Assembly: GCA_027490095.1 (NCBI GenBank)
Contig: JAIXYT010000041.1
Location: 1 to 64,000 of the forward strand
Reading direction: 5' to 3'
DNA: 64,000 nucleotides
DNA from: Sphingomonadales bacterium
GTDB lineage: Bacteria > Pseudomonadota > Alphaproteobacteria > Sphingomonadales > Sphingomonadaceae
The notes under the pieces were generated by a model. It saw only the letters and a list, made by a program, of their open reading frames with translations, did not search any database and was not told where the DNA came from. Positions 41,246 to 49,858 of the stretch are shown here, piece by piece (the first letter of the stretch is position 1; every line of letters begins with the position of its first letter). Made by a program: the position numbers and the translations under genes.

Positions 41246-43318
41246 TCAGCCGCCACGCAAGGTCGCAACAGCCGCATCCTTTTCGAACAGATAGAGCAGA
41301 TCCCGCGCCGCCGCCCCGCGCGGGCCTGCCAGACCGCCGTCGCGCTCGATCAGCAGCCGCGCGTCGGCATCGGCGGTCGCCAGCAGGCGCTCCACCTGCT
41401 CGGGGGTCGCAAGCGTGAAACCCTGATCTCCCGACTGCCGGGTGCCCAGCAGCTCCCCGGATCCGCGCAGGCGAAGGTCCGCTTCGGCAATCGCGAATCC
41501 GTCGTCCGTCTGGCGCATCATCTTCAACCGCTCGCGCGCGGTTTCCGACAGCTTCTCCCCGCGCAGCAGCAGGCAGACCGAGCGCGCGGTGCCCCGCCCG
41601 ACCCGGCCGCGCAGCTGGTGCAGCTGCGCCAGCCCGAAGGCTTCCGCCCCTTCGATCACCATCAGCGAGGCATTGGGCACGTCCACCCCCACCTCGATCA
41701 CCGTGGTCGCAACCAGGATCGCAGCCTCGCCCGACTGGAACCGCGCCATCTCCCGGTCCCGCGCGGCCCCGGCCAGCTTGCCATGGACCAGCGCGACCCG
41801 GTCGCCGAAGCGCTGCCGCAGCATCGCCGCGCGCGCCACAGCCGGCGCGGCTTCATCCGGGTCCGACGTCACTTCGCCCTCCGACCCGCCGTCCAGCAGG
41901 GGGCACACCCAATAGGCCTGCGCACCCGTCGCGATATGGCGCGCAAGGCCGTCCACCACCTCGTCCAGCCGGGCGAGCGCCGTCACCCGCGTGTCGATCG
42001 GCTGGCGCCCGGGCGGGCGCTCGGCAAGGCGCGACACCTCCATCTCGCCGAAGTGCGCCAGCGCCAGCGTTCGCGGGATGGGGGTCGCCGTGGTCACCAG
42101 GAAATGCGGCGGCACATCCGCCTTCTCTGCCAGCATCATCCGCTGCGCGACCCCGAAGCGGTGCTGCTCATCCACCACGGCGAGGCCCAGCCGCCGATAC
42201 TGCACCGCACCCGAGAAGATCGCATGGGTGCCGACCAGGATGTCGATCTCGCCCGCCGCCAGCTGCCCGAGCACCTCCTCGCGCGTCTTCCCCTTCTCCC
42301 GGCCCGACAGGAAGGCCAGCCTCACCGGCAGCGTCGCCAACAGCCTCGCCAGCGTCGCGTGGTGCTGCCGCGCGAGCAGGTCGGTCGGCGCCAGAAAGGC
42401 CCCCTGTGCGCCTGCCTCCACCGCGATCAGCAGCGCCATCAGCGCGACCAGCGTCTTCCCCGATCCGACATCGCCCTGCAGCAGCCGCAGCATCGCGTGC
42501 GGCGCCGCCATGTCGCCCGCGATCTCGGAAATGGCGTGGCTCTGCGCCCCCGTCAGCGGCCAGGGCAGGCTTTCCAGCAACGGCCGGGTCAGCCGCCCCG
42601 TCCCCACCAGCGGCACGCCCTTCTGCCGCCGGCGTCGGGCCCGCACCAGGCCCCAGGCCAGCTGGCTCGCCAGCAGTTCGTCATAGGCAAGCCGGTCGCG
42701 CGCAGCACTGCTGTCGGGCCGGCCGTGAACCACGGCAAGCGCCTCGCCGAAGCCCGGCCATTGCCGCTTCGCCTGCAGCCCGGGCTCGATCCACTCCTCC
42801 AGCCGCGGCGCGCGGGCAAGTGCTGCCTGCGCAAGCGCTGCAAGCCGCCGCGAGGTCAGCCCCTCGGTCAAGGGATAAATGGGCTCCGTCGCCGGGGCGT
42901 CCGGCTTCGTCAGCTCGGGGTGGATGATCTGGAAGCGCCCGTTCCACAGCTCCAGCCGGCCCGCAACCACCAGGTCGGCGCCGACCGGCATCCGGCTCGC
43001 AAGCCCCGAGGCCTTGGGGCCGAAGAAGGCGAGCACCATGCCGATCCCCGAGGCGTCGTCGGCAAGGATCCGGAACGGCCCGCGCCCCCGGCTCGGCTCG
43101 TGCGCTGCAATGCGCACGGGCACGGCAACCCGCTCCCCCTCCCGCGCATCCGCCAGGCTCGCCAGCACCCGCGTGTCGCGCCAGCCGACCGGAAAGTGGA
43201 ACAGCAGGTCCCGCACCCGGGCAATGCCCAGCCGCTCCAGCGCGCGGGCCCCCGCAGGCCCGACTCCGGGAAGCGATGCCGCATCGGCAAACAGGGGGTT
43301 GAGCCGATCGGGCCGCAT
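41246..43318 (-). CDS. recG: ATP-dependent DNA helicase RecG
   Basis: A 690-residue superfamily 2 helicase that reverses stalled forks and processes branched DNA. The N-terminal wedge (OB-fold) domain covers about 1-200 (helix-hairpin-helix ADAASLPGVGPAGARALERL near the start). Motif I is GDVGSGKT near residue 285, motif II is VVDEQHRFG near 385, and motif VI is QLRGRVGRGT near 575. The C-terminal extension is typical. It diverges from sdhE-mfd, the usual alphaproteobacterial order. Confidence 0.96.
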   Translation of the reverse strand: MRPDRLNPLFADAASLPGVGPAGARALERLGIARVRDLLFHFPVGWRDTRVLASLADAREGERVAVPVRIAAHEPSRGRGPFRILADDASGIGMVLAFFGPKASGLASRMPVGADLVVAGRLELWNGRFQIIHPELTKPDAPATEPIYPLTEGLTSRRLAALAQAALARAPRLEEWIEPGLQAKRQWPGFGEALAVVHGRPDSSAARDRLAYDELLASQLAWGLVRARRRRQKGVPLVGTGRLTRPLLESLPWPLTGAQSHAISEIAGDMAAPHAMLRLLQGDVGSGKTLVALMALLIAVEAGAQGAFLAPTDLLARQHHATLARLLATLPVRLAFLSGREKGKTREEVLGQLAAGEIDILVGTHAIFSGAVQYRRLGLAVVDEQHRFGVAQRMMLAEKADVPPHFLVTTATPIPRTLALAHFGEMEVSRLAERPPGRQPIDTRVTALARLDEVVDGLARHIATGAQAYWVCPLLDGGSEGEVTSDPDEAAPAVARAAMLRQRFGDRVALVHGKLAGAARDREMARFQSGEAAILVATTVIEVGVDVPNASLMVIEGAEAFGLAQLHQLRGRVGRGTARSVCLLLRGEKLSETARERLKMMRQTDDGFAIAEADLRLRGSGELLGTRQSGDQGFTLATPEQVERLLATADADARLLIERDGGLAGPRGAAARDLLYLFEKDAAVATLRGG

Positions 43319-43388
43319 GGCTACCTGCGCTAGCAACCCTGCAGGCGGCCCGCAATTTGTGCGTGGCCGCTCATCTGCCGTGGAGACG

Positions 43389-43667
43389 ATGATGGTCAGC
43401 GAAGTCCGACTGAAGCGCGCGCACTGGCGGGCCCATCACAGGGGCACCAAGGAGGCCGACATGCTGGTCGGCGGATTCGCCGACCGCTGGATGGCCGAGC
43501 TCGCGAAGGACGAGGCCGCCTTCACCTGGTTCGAGGCGCTGATGGAAGAGCAGGACGTCGACATCATGGCCTGGGCGTTCGCCAAGGCCCAGCCGCCCGA
43601 AGCGCTGCAGGGCTTGTGGATGACCCGCCTCATGGACCTCGATTACATCCGGCTGGTTCCGCGCTGA
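43389..43667 (+). CDS. sdhE: Succinate dehydrogenase assembly factor SdhE
   Basis: A 92-residue protein of the SdhE/YgfY family, which promotes covalent flavin attachment to SdhA. The signature RGTKEADMLVGGFAD (RGxxE motif) is at about residues 20-34. It continues with WFEALMEEQDVDIMAWAFA, conserved in the family. Two adjacent ATGs are possible starts; the first follows GGAGACG. The stop overlaps the mfd start by one base (TGATG), giving translational coupling, a common arrangement of these genes in alphaproteobacteria. Confidence 0.93.
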   Translation: MMVSEVRLKRAHWRAHHRGTKEADMLVGGFADRWMAELAKDEAAFTWFEALMEEQDVDIMAWAFAKAQPPEALQGLWMTRLMDLDYIRLVPR

Positions 43668-46600
43668 TGCTCCCCATCGAAGCGATCATCGGCAGCCCCC
43701 GCCCGCTCAGGCTGACGGGGGCGCCCCCGGGCCTGATCCCGCTTCTGATGGCGGGGCTTGCCCGTGCGGCCGGCCTCGATGGTGCCCGCGCAGTCCTGAT
43801 CGCCGCCGACGAAAGCGCCGGCCGCGCCGTGGCAGAGGCCGCCCCCTTCTTCGCGCCCGATGTCAGGCCCATCTGGCTGCCGGGCTGGGACTGTCTCCCC
43901 TATGATCGCGCAAGCCCCGGCCAGGGCGTCATGGCCGAGCGGCTGGCAGGCCTCGCCGCCCTCGTGCGCCCGCCGCAGGGCCCGGAGCTGCTGGTGACGA
44001 CCGTCAGCGCAGCCACCCAGCGGCTGCTGCCCAGGGCGATCCTCGCGGATGCAACGCTCGAGGTGCGCAGGGGCAGCCGCATCGGCCGCGACGCTCTGGT
44101 CGAGACCCTGCTGCGCGCCGGCTACACCCGGGCCGAAAGCGTCGCCGACGCCGGCGATTTCGCGGTGCGAGGCGGGCTGGTCGACGTGGTCCCGCCAAAT
44201 CCGGCCAGCCGCGCTGGGGATCCGCGGCCACAGGGACGCACCGGCTACCGGCTCGACTTCTTCGGCGACGAAGTCGATGCCATCCGCACCATCGATCCGC
44301 TCACCCAGCTCACCACCGGCAAGGCCGACGGCTTCACCCTGCTGCCGGTCTCCGAACTGCTGCTCGATGACGCCCGCATCCGTGCCTTCCGCGCCGGCTG
44401 GCTCGAACGCTTCGGCGCGGGCGCAACGTCCGACCCCCTCTACCAGGCCGCCAGCGAAGGCCGTCGCGCCGCCGGCCTCGACCATTTCCTCCCGCTGTTC
44501 GAACCGGGCCTCGTCACCCTGTTCGACTGGCTGGCGCCCGGCGACCTGCTGGTCACCGACCCGGGCCTCCAGTCGGCAGCCGACGCGCGCTACGAGGCCA
44601 TCACCGACTATCACCAGAACCGCTTCGAGGCGCTCCGCACGCCACCGAAGGGCAAGACGAAACTCGGCGCCGCCGTCTACCGGCCGCTCGAGCCCGACCA
44701 GCTCTACCTCGCCCGCGCCGAATGGGATGCAGGCCTCGCCCGCGCGCACCGCACCTCGGCGCTCCCCGGCGACGGCCTCGACCAGGCCTCCCTAGACCTC
44801 GGCGGCCTTCCCGCGCAGGATTTCGCGCCTGCCCGGGTCGCAGCCGCCAGCGGGGGCGAACCCGTCTACAAGGCAATCGCCGCACGCCTGGCGCAGGCGC
44901 GGGAAAGCGGCCGCAAGCCCGTGCTCGCCGCCTATTCCGAAGGCTCGCGCGACCGCATCTCGGGCCTCCTCAAGGACCATGGCGCGGGCGGCCTCGTCCC
45001 GGCCGACGGCTGGCAGGCAGCGCTCGGCGCCGCCGACAGGAACGCCGTTCCCGTCATCGTCCTGCCGCTCGAAACCGGCTTCCGCCACGCCGACGCCGAG
45101 CTCTGGACCGAACAGGACATGCTGGGCGACCGGCTCGTCCGGCGCCGCTCGGCCCGCAAGGCCGACGCCTTCCTGAAAGACCTCGAAACCCTCGAGGCCG
45201 GCGAACTCGTCGTCCACCAGGACCATGGCATCGGCCGCTACATCGGCCTCACCCCGATCACGGTGTCCGGCGCCGAGCACGACACCGTCGCGCTCGAATA
45301 TGCGGGCGGCGACAAGCTCTACGTCCCCGTCGAGAACCTTGACGTCCTCAGCCGCTACGGCAGCGAGAGCGAGGGCGTCGCGCTCGACAAGCTGGGCGGG
45401 ACAGGTTGGGCCCAGCGCAAGGCCCGCATGAAGGAGCGCATCCGCGAGATTGCGCACGAACTGCTGAAGACGGCCGCCCTCAGGGCCACCCGCGCAGCCG
45501 ACGCCTACGAGGTCGACGGCCAGGGCTATGCTGCCTTCCTCGACAAATTCCCCTGGGCCGAAACCGACGACCAGCTCCGCGCAACCGCCGAGGTGCTGGA
45601 GGATCTCGCCGCCGGCCGCCCGATGGACCGCCTCGTCTGCGGCGACGTCGGCTTCGGCAAGACCGAGGTGGCGCTCCGCGCGGCCTATGTCGCGGCGGCC
45701 TCGGGCTCGCAGGTCGCCGTCATCTGCCCCACCACGCTGCTCGCCCGCCAGCACGCGGCCACCTTCCGCGAACGCTTCGCCGGCACCGGGCTCACCGTCG
45801 GTGCGCTCTCCCGGCTGGTGCCGGCTGCCGAAGCGAAGGCGACGCGCGAAGGCCTCGCCGACGGCTCGGTCGACATCGTGGTCGGCACCCACGCCATCCT
45901 CGCCAAGGGCGTCGAATTCAAGCGCCTCGGCCTCGTGGTGGTCGACGAGGAACAGCGCTTCGGCGTCACCCACAAGGAGCGTCTGAAGGCGCTCAGGCAA
46001 GGCTCCAGCGACCCGACAGCGATCAACAACGTCCACGTCCTCACGCTCACCGCCACCCCGATCCCGCGCACCCTGCAGATGGCGCTTTCGGGCATCCGCG
46101 AACTCAGCGTGATCGCAACCCCCCCGGTCGACCGGCTGGCCGTGCGCACCACCGTCTCCCCCTTCGACCCCGTCGTCGTCCGCGAAGCCCTGTTGCGCGA
46201 ACATCATCGCGGCGGGCAGAGCTTCCTGGTCATGCCGCGCATCTCCGACCTCCCCGACATGGAGGCGTTCCTGCGCGAAGGCGTGCCCGAGGTCCGCTAC
46301 GTGACGGCGCACGGGCAGATGGCCGCCGGCGAACTCGAGGACCGGATGACCGCCTTCACCGACCAGCGCTTCGACGTGCTGGTCTCCACCAGCATCGTCG
46401 AATCCGGCATCGACATCCCCAACGCCAACACGCTCATCGTGCACCGCGCCGACATGTTCGGCCTCGCCCAGCTCTACCAGCTCAGGGGCCGCGTCGGTCG
46501 CGCCAAGCGCCGCGCCTATGCGCTCCTCACCACCGCGGCCGACGGCACGATCACGAAAAAAAAAGAAAAGCGGTTGCAGGTGCTGGCTTCGCTCGACAGC

Positions 46601-47317
46601 CTGGGCGCCGGCTTCGAACTCGCAAGCCACGATCTCGACCAGCGCGGCGCCGGCAACCTGCTCGGCGACGAACAGTCGGGCCACATCCGCGAGGTCGGCT
46701 TCGAACTCTACCAGTCGATGCTCGAAGACGCGATCCTCGCCGCCAAGGCCGAGGCGCGCGGGCTGAAGGCGCCCGAGGACCCGTCCAGCCCCACCATCTC
46801 GGTCGACGCGCCCGTCATGATCCCCGAGGACTATGTGCCCGACCTCGCGCTCCGGATGGCGCTCTACCGCCGCGCCGCCGACCTCAAGGACAAGGCCGAG
46901 ACCGAGGCGCTGGCCGCCGAGATGATCGACCGCTTCGGCCCGCTGCCCGAACCGGCGCAGAACCTGCTGAAGATCGTCGAGGCGCGCAACGCCGCCAAAC
47001 GCGCCCATGTCCAGAAGATCGAGGTGGGCCCCAAGGGCGCGCTCGTCACCTTCGTCGACGACAGCTTCCCCAACCCGGCCGGCCTCGTCGAATGGATGCA
47101 GCGCCTCAAGGGCCAGGCGCGGCTCCGGCCAGACCAGAAGCTCTTCCTCGCCCGCGACTTCGGCAGCGGCCAAGGGCGCCTCGCCGGCGCGGTCGCACTG
47201 GCCCGCGGGCTCGCCCAGGCCGCGATCCGCAACGTGGAGCCGGTCGCAGAGCCCGCGAAAGCCGCGCCCGTCCAGCGGCACGCCGTGCCGGGCGTGTTCA
47301 AGTCGAAGCGGCGCTAG
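43667..47317 (+). CDS. mfd: Transcription-repair coupling factor
   Basis: A 1216-residue translocase that removes RNA polymerase stalled at lesions and recruits UvrA. Domains in order: UvrB-homology region to about 380 (PIWLPGWDCLPYDRASPG), RNA-polymerase-interacting domain near 500-560 (GELVVHQDHGIGRYIGL), RecG-like motor with motif I GDVGFGKT near 660 and motif II VVDEEQRFG near 763, TRG motif and a C-terminal TRCF domain. Length is normal. A run of nine A residues (46556-46564) encodes three Lys codons in a row inside this otherwise GC-rich gene. The TAG stop shares CTAG with the convergent esterase gene. Confidence 0.96.
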   Translation: MLPIEAIIGSPRPLRLTGAPPGLIPLLMAGLARAAGLDGARAVLIAADESAGRAVAEAAPFFAPDVRPIWLPGWDCLPYDRASPGQGVMAERLAGLAALVRPPQGPELLVTTVSAATQRLLPRAILADATLEVRRGSRIGRDALVETLLRAGYTRAESVADAGDFAVRGGLVDVVPPNPASRAGDPRPQGRTGYRLDFFGDEVDAIRTIDPLTQLTTGKADGFTLLPVSELLLDDARIRAFRAGWLERFGAGATSDPLYQAASEGRRAAGLDHFLPLFEPGLVTLFDWLAPGDLLVTDPGLQSAADARYEAITDYHQNRFEALRTPPKGKTKLGAAVYRPLEPDQLYLARAEWDAGLARAHRTSALPGDGLDQASLDLGGLPAQDFAPARVAAASGGEPVYKAIAARLAQARESGRKPVLAAYSEGSRDRISGLLKDHGAGGLVPADGWQAALGAADRNAVPVIVLPLETGFRHADAELWTEQDMLGDRLVRRRSARKADAFLKDLETLEAGELVVHQDHGIGRYIGLTPITVSGAEHDTVALEYAGGDKLYVPVENLDVLSRYGSESEGVALDKLGGTGWAQRKARMKERIREIAHELLKTAALRATRAADAYEVDGQGYAAFLDKFPWAETDDQLRATAEVLEDLAAGRPMDRLVCGDVGFGKTEVALRAAYVAAASGSQVAVICPTTLLARQHAATFRERFAGTGLTVGALSRLVPAAEAKATREGLADGSVDIVVGTHAILAKGVEFKRLGLVVVDEEQRFGVTHKERLKALRQGSSDPTAINNVHVLTLTATPIPRTLQMALSGIRELSVIATPPVDRLAVRTTVSPFDPVVVREALLREHHRGGQSFLVMPRISDLPDMEAFLREGVPEVRYVTAHGQMAAGELEDRMTAFTDQRFDVLVSTSIVESGIDIPNANTLIVHRADMFGLAQLYQLRGRVGRAKRRAYALLTTAADGTITKKKEKRLQVLASLDSLGAGFELASHDLDQRGAGNLLGDEQSGHIREVGFELYQSMLEDAILAAKAEARGLKAPEDPSSPTISVDAPVMIPEDYVPDLALRMALYRRAADLKDKAETEALAAEMIDRFGPLPEPAQNLLKIVEARNAAKRAHVQKIEVGPKGALVTFVDDSFPNPAGLVEWMQRLKGQARLRPDQKLFLARDFGSGQGRLAGAVALARGLAQAAIRNVEPVAEPAKAAPVQRHAVPGVFKSKRR

Positions 47318-48162
47318 GGCGCAGGCTTCGGGAAATAGGCCTTCAGCGCCTCATAGGCCGTGCCATGGTAGATGCTGCCATGGGTTTCAGCCGGGCGGGG
47401 CTCGTGGCGCCAGTCCAGGCTGTCCGGGGCATTCGCCTTCAGGGCGCCCACCAGGCTGTCCATTCCGGCCTGCATCTCGGGGCCTTCGCTGCCCAGGCTG
47501 AGCCACAGGCTGCGGGGGCCTGCCGGGCGAAGGCTGACAAGGCGCGCGGCCGCCCCGTTCGCGAGCGCCTGATTGTCCCACCACAGGCTGGGGCTGATCG
47601 CGATGTAGCGGCGGAAGCTGTCGGGCCGGGCCAGCAGCGTCTCCACGACGAACAGCCCGGCGAGCGATTCCCCCATCAGCGCGGTGTCCGCGCTGGTGCG
47701 ATAGCGGCCTTCCACGAACGGCTTCACCCGGGTTTCCAGGAAATGGCGGAAGGCGGCCGAGCCGCCGACGGTCGGATAGTCCCTGCGAAGCGCCGGGTCC
47801 TTCGTCGGGGGTGTCAGTTCGTTGCGGCGGTCGACGCTCGCAATCCCCACGAGGATCAGCGGCTGCAGCGGGCCCCAGGGGGTGCCGCCCAACTGGGCAA
47901 GGCCGCTGATGTGGTGGAAATCCTGGTCCAGGCCGCCGTCCAGCAGGTAGACGACCGGGTGGCGCGCCGTGCCGCCGGCATAGCCCGGCGGCGTATAGAC
48001 GTTGATCCGGTGGGCAACGCCGGCTTCGCTGGCAAGCGTGTAGCCCTCGCCGATGACGATAGGTGTCGGCGGCTCGGCAGCCGCGGCCGGTGTCGGCGGC
48101 TCGCCAGCCGCGGCCGGGGTGGTGAGGGCCAGAAGCGTCAGGACCAGGCGGGCGATCGCCAC
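47314..48162 (-). CDS. Exported alpha/beta-hydrolase esterase (IroE/Fes-like fold)
   Basis: A 282-residue hydrolase with a short signal (RLVLTLLALTTPAAAG) and a PxxAxxEPPTP repeat just after it. The nucleophile elbow is GESLAG near residue 165, the body has VVYLLDGGLDQDFHHISGLA, and the catalytic His is probably in EPRPAETHGSIYH near 260. This pattern matches the esterase group that includes IroE-type siderophore esterases and other periplasmic hydrolases. Substrate unknown. The start is a GTG 11 bp downstream of the patatin gene with a weak ribosome site; no ATG gives a complete signal peptide. Confidence 0.82.
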   Translation of the reverse strand: MAIARLVLTLLALTTPAAAGEPPTPAAAAEPPTPIVIGEGYTLASEAGVAHRINVYTPPGYAGGTARHPVVYLLDGGLDQDFHHISGLAQLGGTPWGPLQPLILVGIASVDRRNELTPPTKDPALRRDYPTVGGSAAFRHFLETRVKPFVEGRYRTSADTALMGESLAGLFVVETLLARPDSFRRYIAISPSLWWDNQALANGAAARLVSLRPAGPRSLWLSLGSEGPEMQAGMDSLVGALKANAPDSLDWRHEPRPAETHGSIYHGTAYEALKAYFPKPAP

Positions 48163-48173
48163 GCGTCCCGGCC

Positions 48174-49232
48174 TCAGTCGTCGGACTGCAGCAGCCGGGG
48201 ATCCGGGTTCTCGTCGCTCTCCTGCGTCAGCTGCGAAACAAGCCGGTTGTAGTTGAAGCTCGACCGGTCGCCGATCTTGTCCCCGTGGCGCTCCAGCCAT
48301 TCGCTCGCCGCTTCGCGCCCCTTGTCCCGCAGCATCAGCAGGAACTTGCGCTCGGCCGTCAGCTTGGTGGCAGCCGGCAGCTCGCCCAGCGCCTGGTCGC
48401 CGTGGATCATGTGCAGATGGGTCTTGCGATGCCGTTCCGCCGAAAGCTCGCCGGCGTTGATCAGGCGGTTGCGCTCGGCGATGAAGCGCAGCTCGGTCAC
48501 CAGGCTCGCGTTGAAGCTGATCTCCGACAGGCGGTCCAGGATGTCGGCGGCCTTCCGGGGCAGCTCGCTGCGCACGATCGGGTTCAGCTGCACGATCAGC
48601 ACATCGTCGGTCTCGGTCGCCCGGCACATCGGCTCGATCGCGGGATTGGCGATGTAGCCGCCGTCCCAATAGCCCTCGCCGTCGATCATCGGCGTCTGGA
48701 ACAGGCTCGGCAGGCAGGCGGACGCCAGCACCATCTCCACCGTCAGCTCATGCTCGCGCCAGCAGCGAAGGCCCCCTGTCGCCACATGGGTGGTGTTGAT
48801 GAACAGCTTGATCCGCCGCTGCCGCCGCACCTTCTCGAAGTCGATGAGGTCCAGCAGCGCCTGGCGCAGCGGGTTGGTGTCGGTCGGCGACACGTCATAG
48901 GGGCTCAGCACCCGGGTCGCCGCCATCGACGCCTCGAACAGGAAGGGCTCGACCAGCGCATAGCCCGGCCAGTTGCGCCACGGGTTCAGCCGCTCGGCCG
49001 CATCGGCCATGCCCAGCCAAAACTGCTCCAGCTGCGCCCGGGCGCGGTCGTTCCCGCCCTCCAGCAGCCCTTCGGCCGTCACGACCGCATTCATGGCGCC
49101 GGCGGACGTGCCGGAAATGGCCGTGAACTCGAGGGTCCCCTCCTCCAGAAGGCGATCGAGCACCCCCCAGGTGAAGGCGCCATGCGCGCCGCCACCCTGA
49201 AGGGCGAGATTGAGCTTCTTCGGTTCGGCCAT
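48174..49232 (-). CDS. Patatin-like phospholipase (RssA-type)
   Basis: A 352-residue serine lipase-like protein. The oxyanion motif is GGGAHGAF near residue 14, the nucleophile motif is GTSAG near 43, and the catalytic Asp is in DGGYIANP near 190. All three are intact, so the Ser-Asp dyad should be active. There is no signal peptide; it is probably cytoplasmic or peripheral. The ATG at 49232 follows GGGAGCAGGTG; the GTG one codon earlier is less likely. The downstream esterase starts 11 bp later, so the two hydrolases probably share a transcript. Confidence 0.92.
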   Translation of the reverse strand: MAEPKKLNLALQGGGAHGAFTWGVLDRLLEEGTLEFTAISGTSAGAMNAVVTAEGLLEGGNDRARAQLEQFWLGMADAAERLNPWRNWPGYALVEPFLFEASMAATRVLSPYDVSPTDTNPLRQALLDLIDFEKVRRQRRIKLFINTTHVATGGLRCWREHELTVEMVLASACLPSLFQTPMIDGEGYWDGGYIANPAIEPMCRATETDDVLIVQLNPIVRSELPRKAADILDRLSEISFNASLVTELRFIAERNRLINAGELSAERHRKTHLHMIHGDQALGELPAATKLTAERKFLLMLRDKGREAASEWLERHGDKIGDRSSFNYNRLVSQLTQESDENPDPRLLQSDD

Positions 49233-49316
49233 CACCTGCTCCCCTGACTGCTGCCCGTCGGCTTAGCAGGTGCAGCATGGGGCTGGAAGCCGGACGCTTC
49301 ACCCGGCGCGAGCCCC

Positions 49317-49778
49317 TCAGAGCGGATAGCCCGCAAACCCCTTCGTCCGGTGCATCGCAACCGAACTCGACACCCGCTCGATCTGCCAGGGCCCCGACGT
49401 CCATTCGGCAGTCAGGTCGCGCCACTCCGCCATGTCGGCCACGATCACCTTCACCAGATAGTCGCTCTTGCCCGAGATCTCGGCAGCCTCCAGCACCCGC
49501 GGGTCCTTCGCGAACAGCGTTTCCACGCTGCGGAAATCCTCCGGCAGGTGCCGCTTCAGCGTCACTTCCCCATAGATCAGAAGGGCCGCCCGCAGCTTCT
49601 CGATCGCGATGTCGGCCCGATAGCCCGTGATGATCCCGATCTGCTCCAGCCGGCGCACCCGCGCCAGGCAGGCCGACGGGCTCAGCGCAACCGCATCCGC
49701 AAGCGCCGCATTGGTGATTCGCCCGTCGCGCTGCAGCGCTGCCAGAATCTTGCGGTCGATCCGGTCGATGCTGTCCAT
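49317..49778 (-). CDS. Lrp/AsnC-family transcriptional regulator
   Basis: A 153-residue regulator. Residues 4-50 are the winged helix (RIDRKILAALQRDGRITNAA and LADAVALSPSACLARVRRLE), followed by the IGIITGYRADI linker and the RAM ligand-binding domain (VLEAAEISGKSDYLVKVIV). It diverges from astA with 80 bp between starts, so it very likely senses arginine or a related amino acid and controls the ast genes and itself. The ATG at 49778 is preferred over a codon four residues upstream. Confidence 0.93.
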   Translation of the reverse strand: MDSIDRIDRKILAALQRDGRITNAALADAVALSPSACLARVRRLEQIGIITGYRADIAIEKLRAALLIYGEVTLKRHLPEDFRSVETLFAKDPRVLEAAEISGKSDYLVKVIVADMAEWRDLTAEWTSGPWQIERVSSSVAMHRTKGFAGYPL

Positions 49779-49789
49779 TCCTGTCCCCA

Positions 49790-49804
49790 CCGCAGATTGT
49801 GCGG
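49790..49804. promoter_or_regulatory. Short inverted repeat between Lrp gene and astA
   Basis: CCGCA-GATTG-TGCGG, arms of five bases spaced by five, lies in the 80-bp divergent region, 12 bp from the regulator start. Size and position suit a binding site for the Lrp-type protein. A related half (CCCGCAGA) follows about 7 bp later. Pattern only. Confidence 0.35.
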
Positions 49805-49858
49805 TTTCGCCCGCAGACTTTCGTTACCCCGGTTCCGCTCCATCGGGCAAGAAGGGGC

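Noticed and set aside
38285-43333. A 1682-codon open frame on the plus strand across anmK, tyrS, the Sel1 gene and recG
   Set aside because: It runs antisense or out of frame to well-supported genes, is Arg/His/Pro/Gln rich with no domains, and is expected from GC-rich codon bias.
44792-47281. An 829-codon minus-strand open frame inside mfd
   Set aside because: Shadow of mfd; Asp/Val/Glu/Gly-biased with no recognisable motif.
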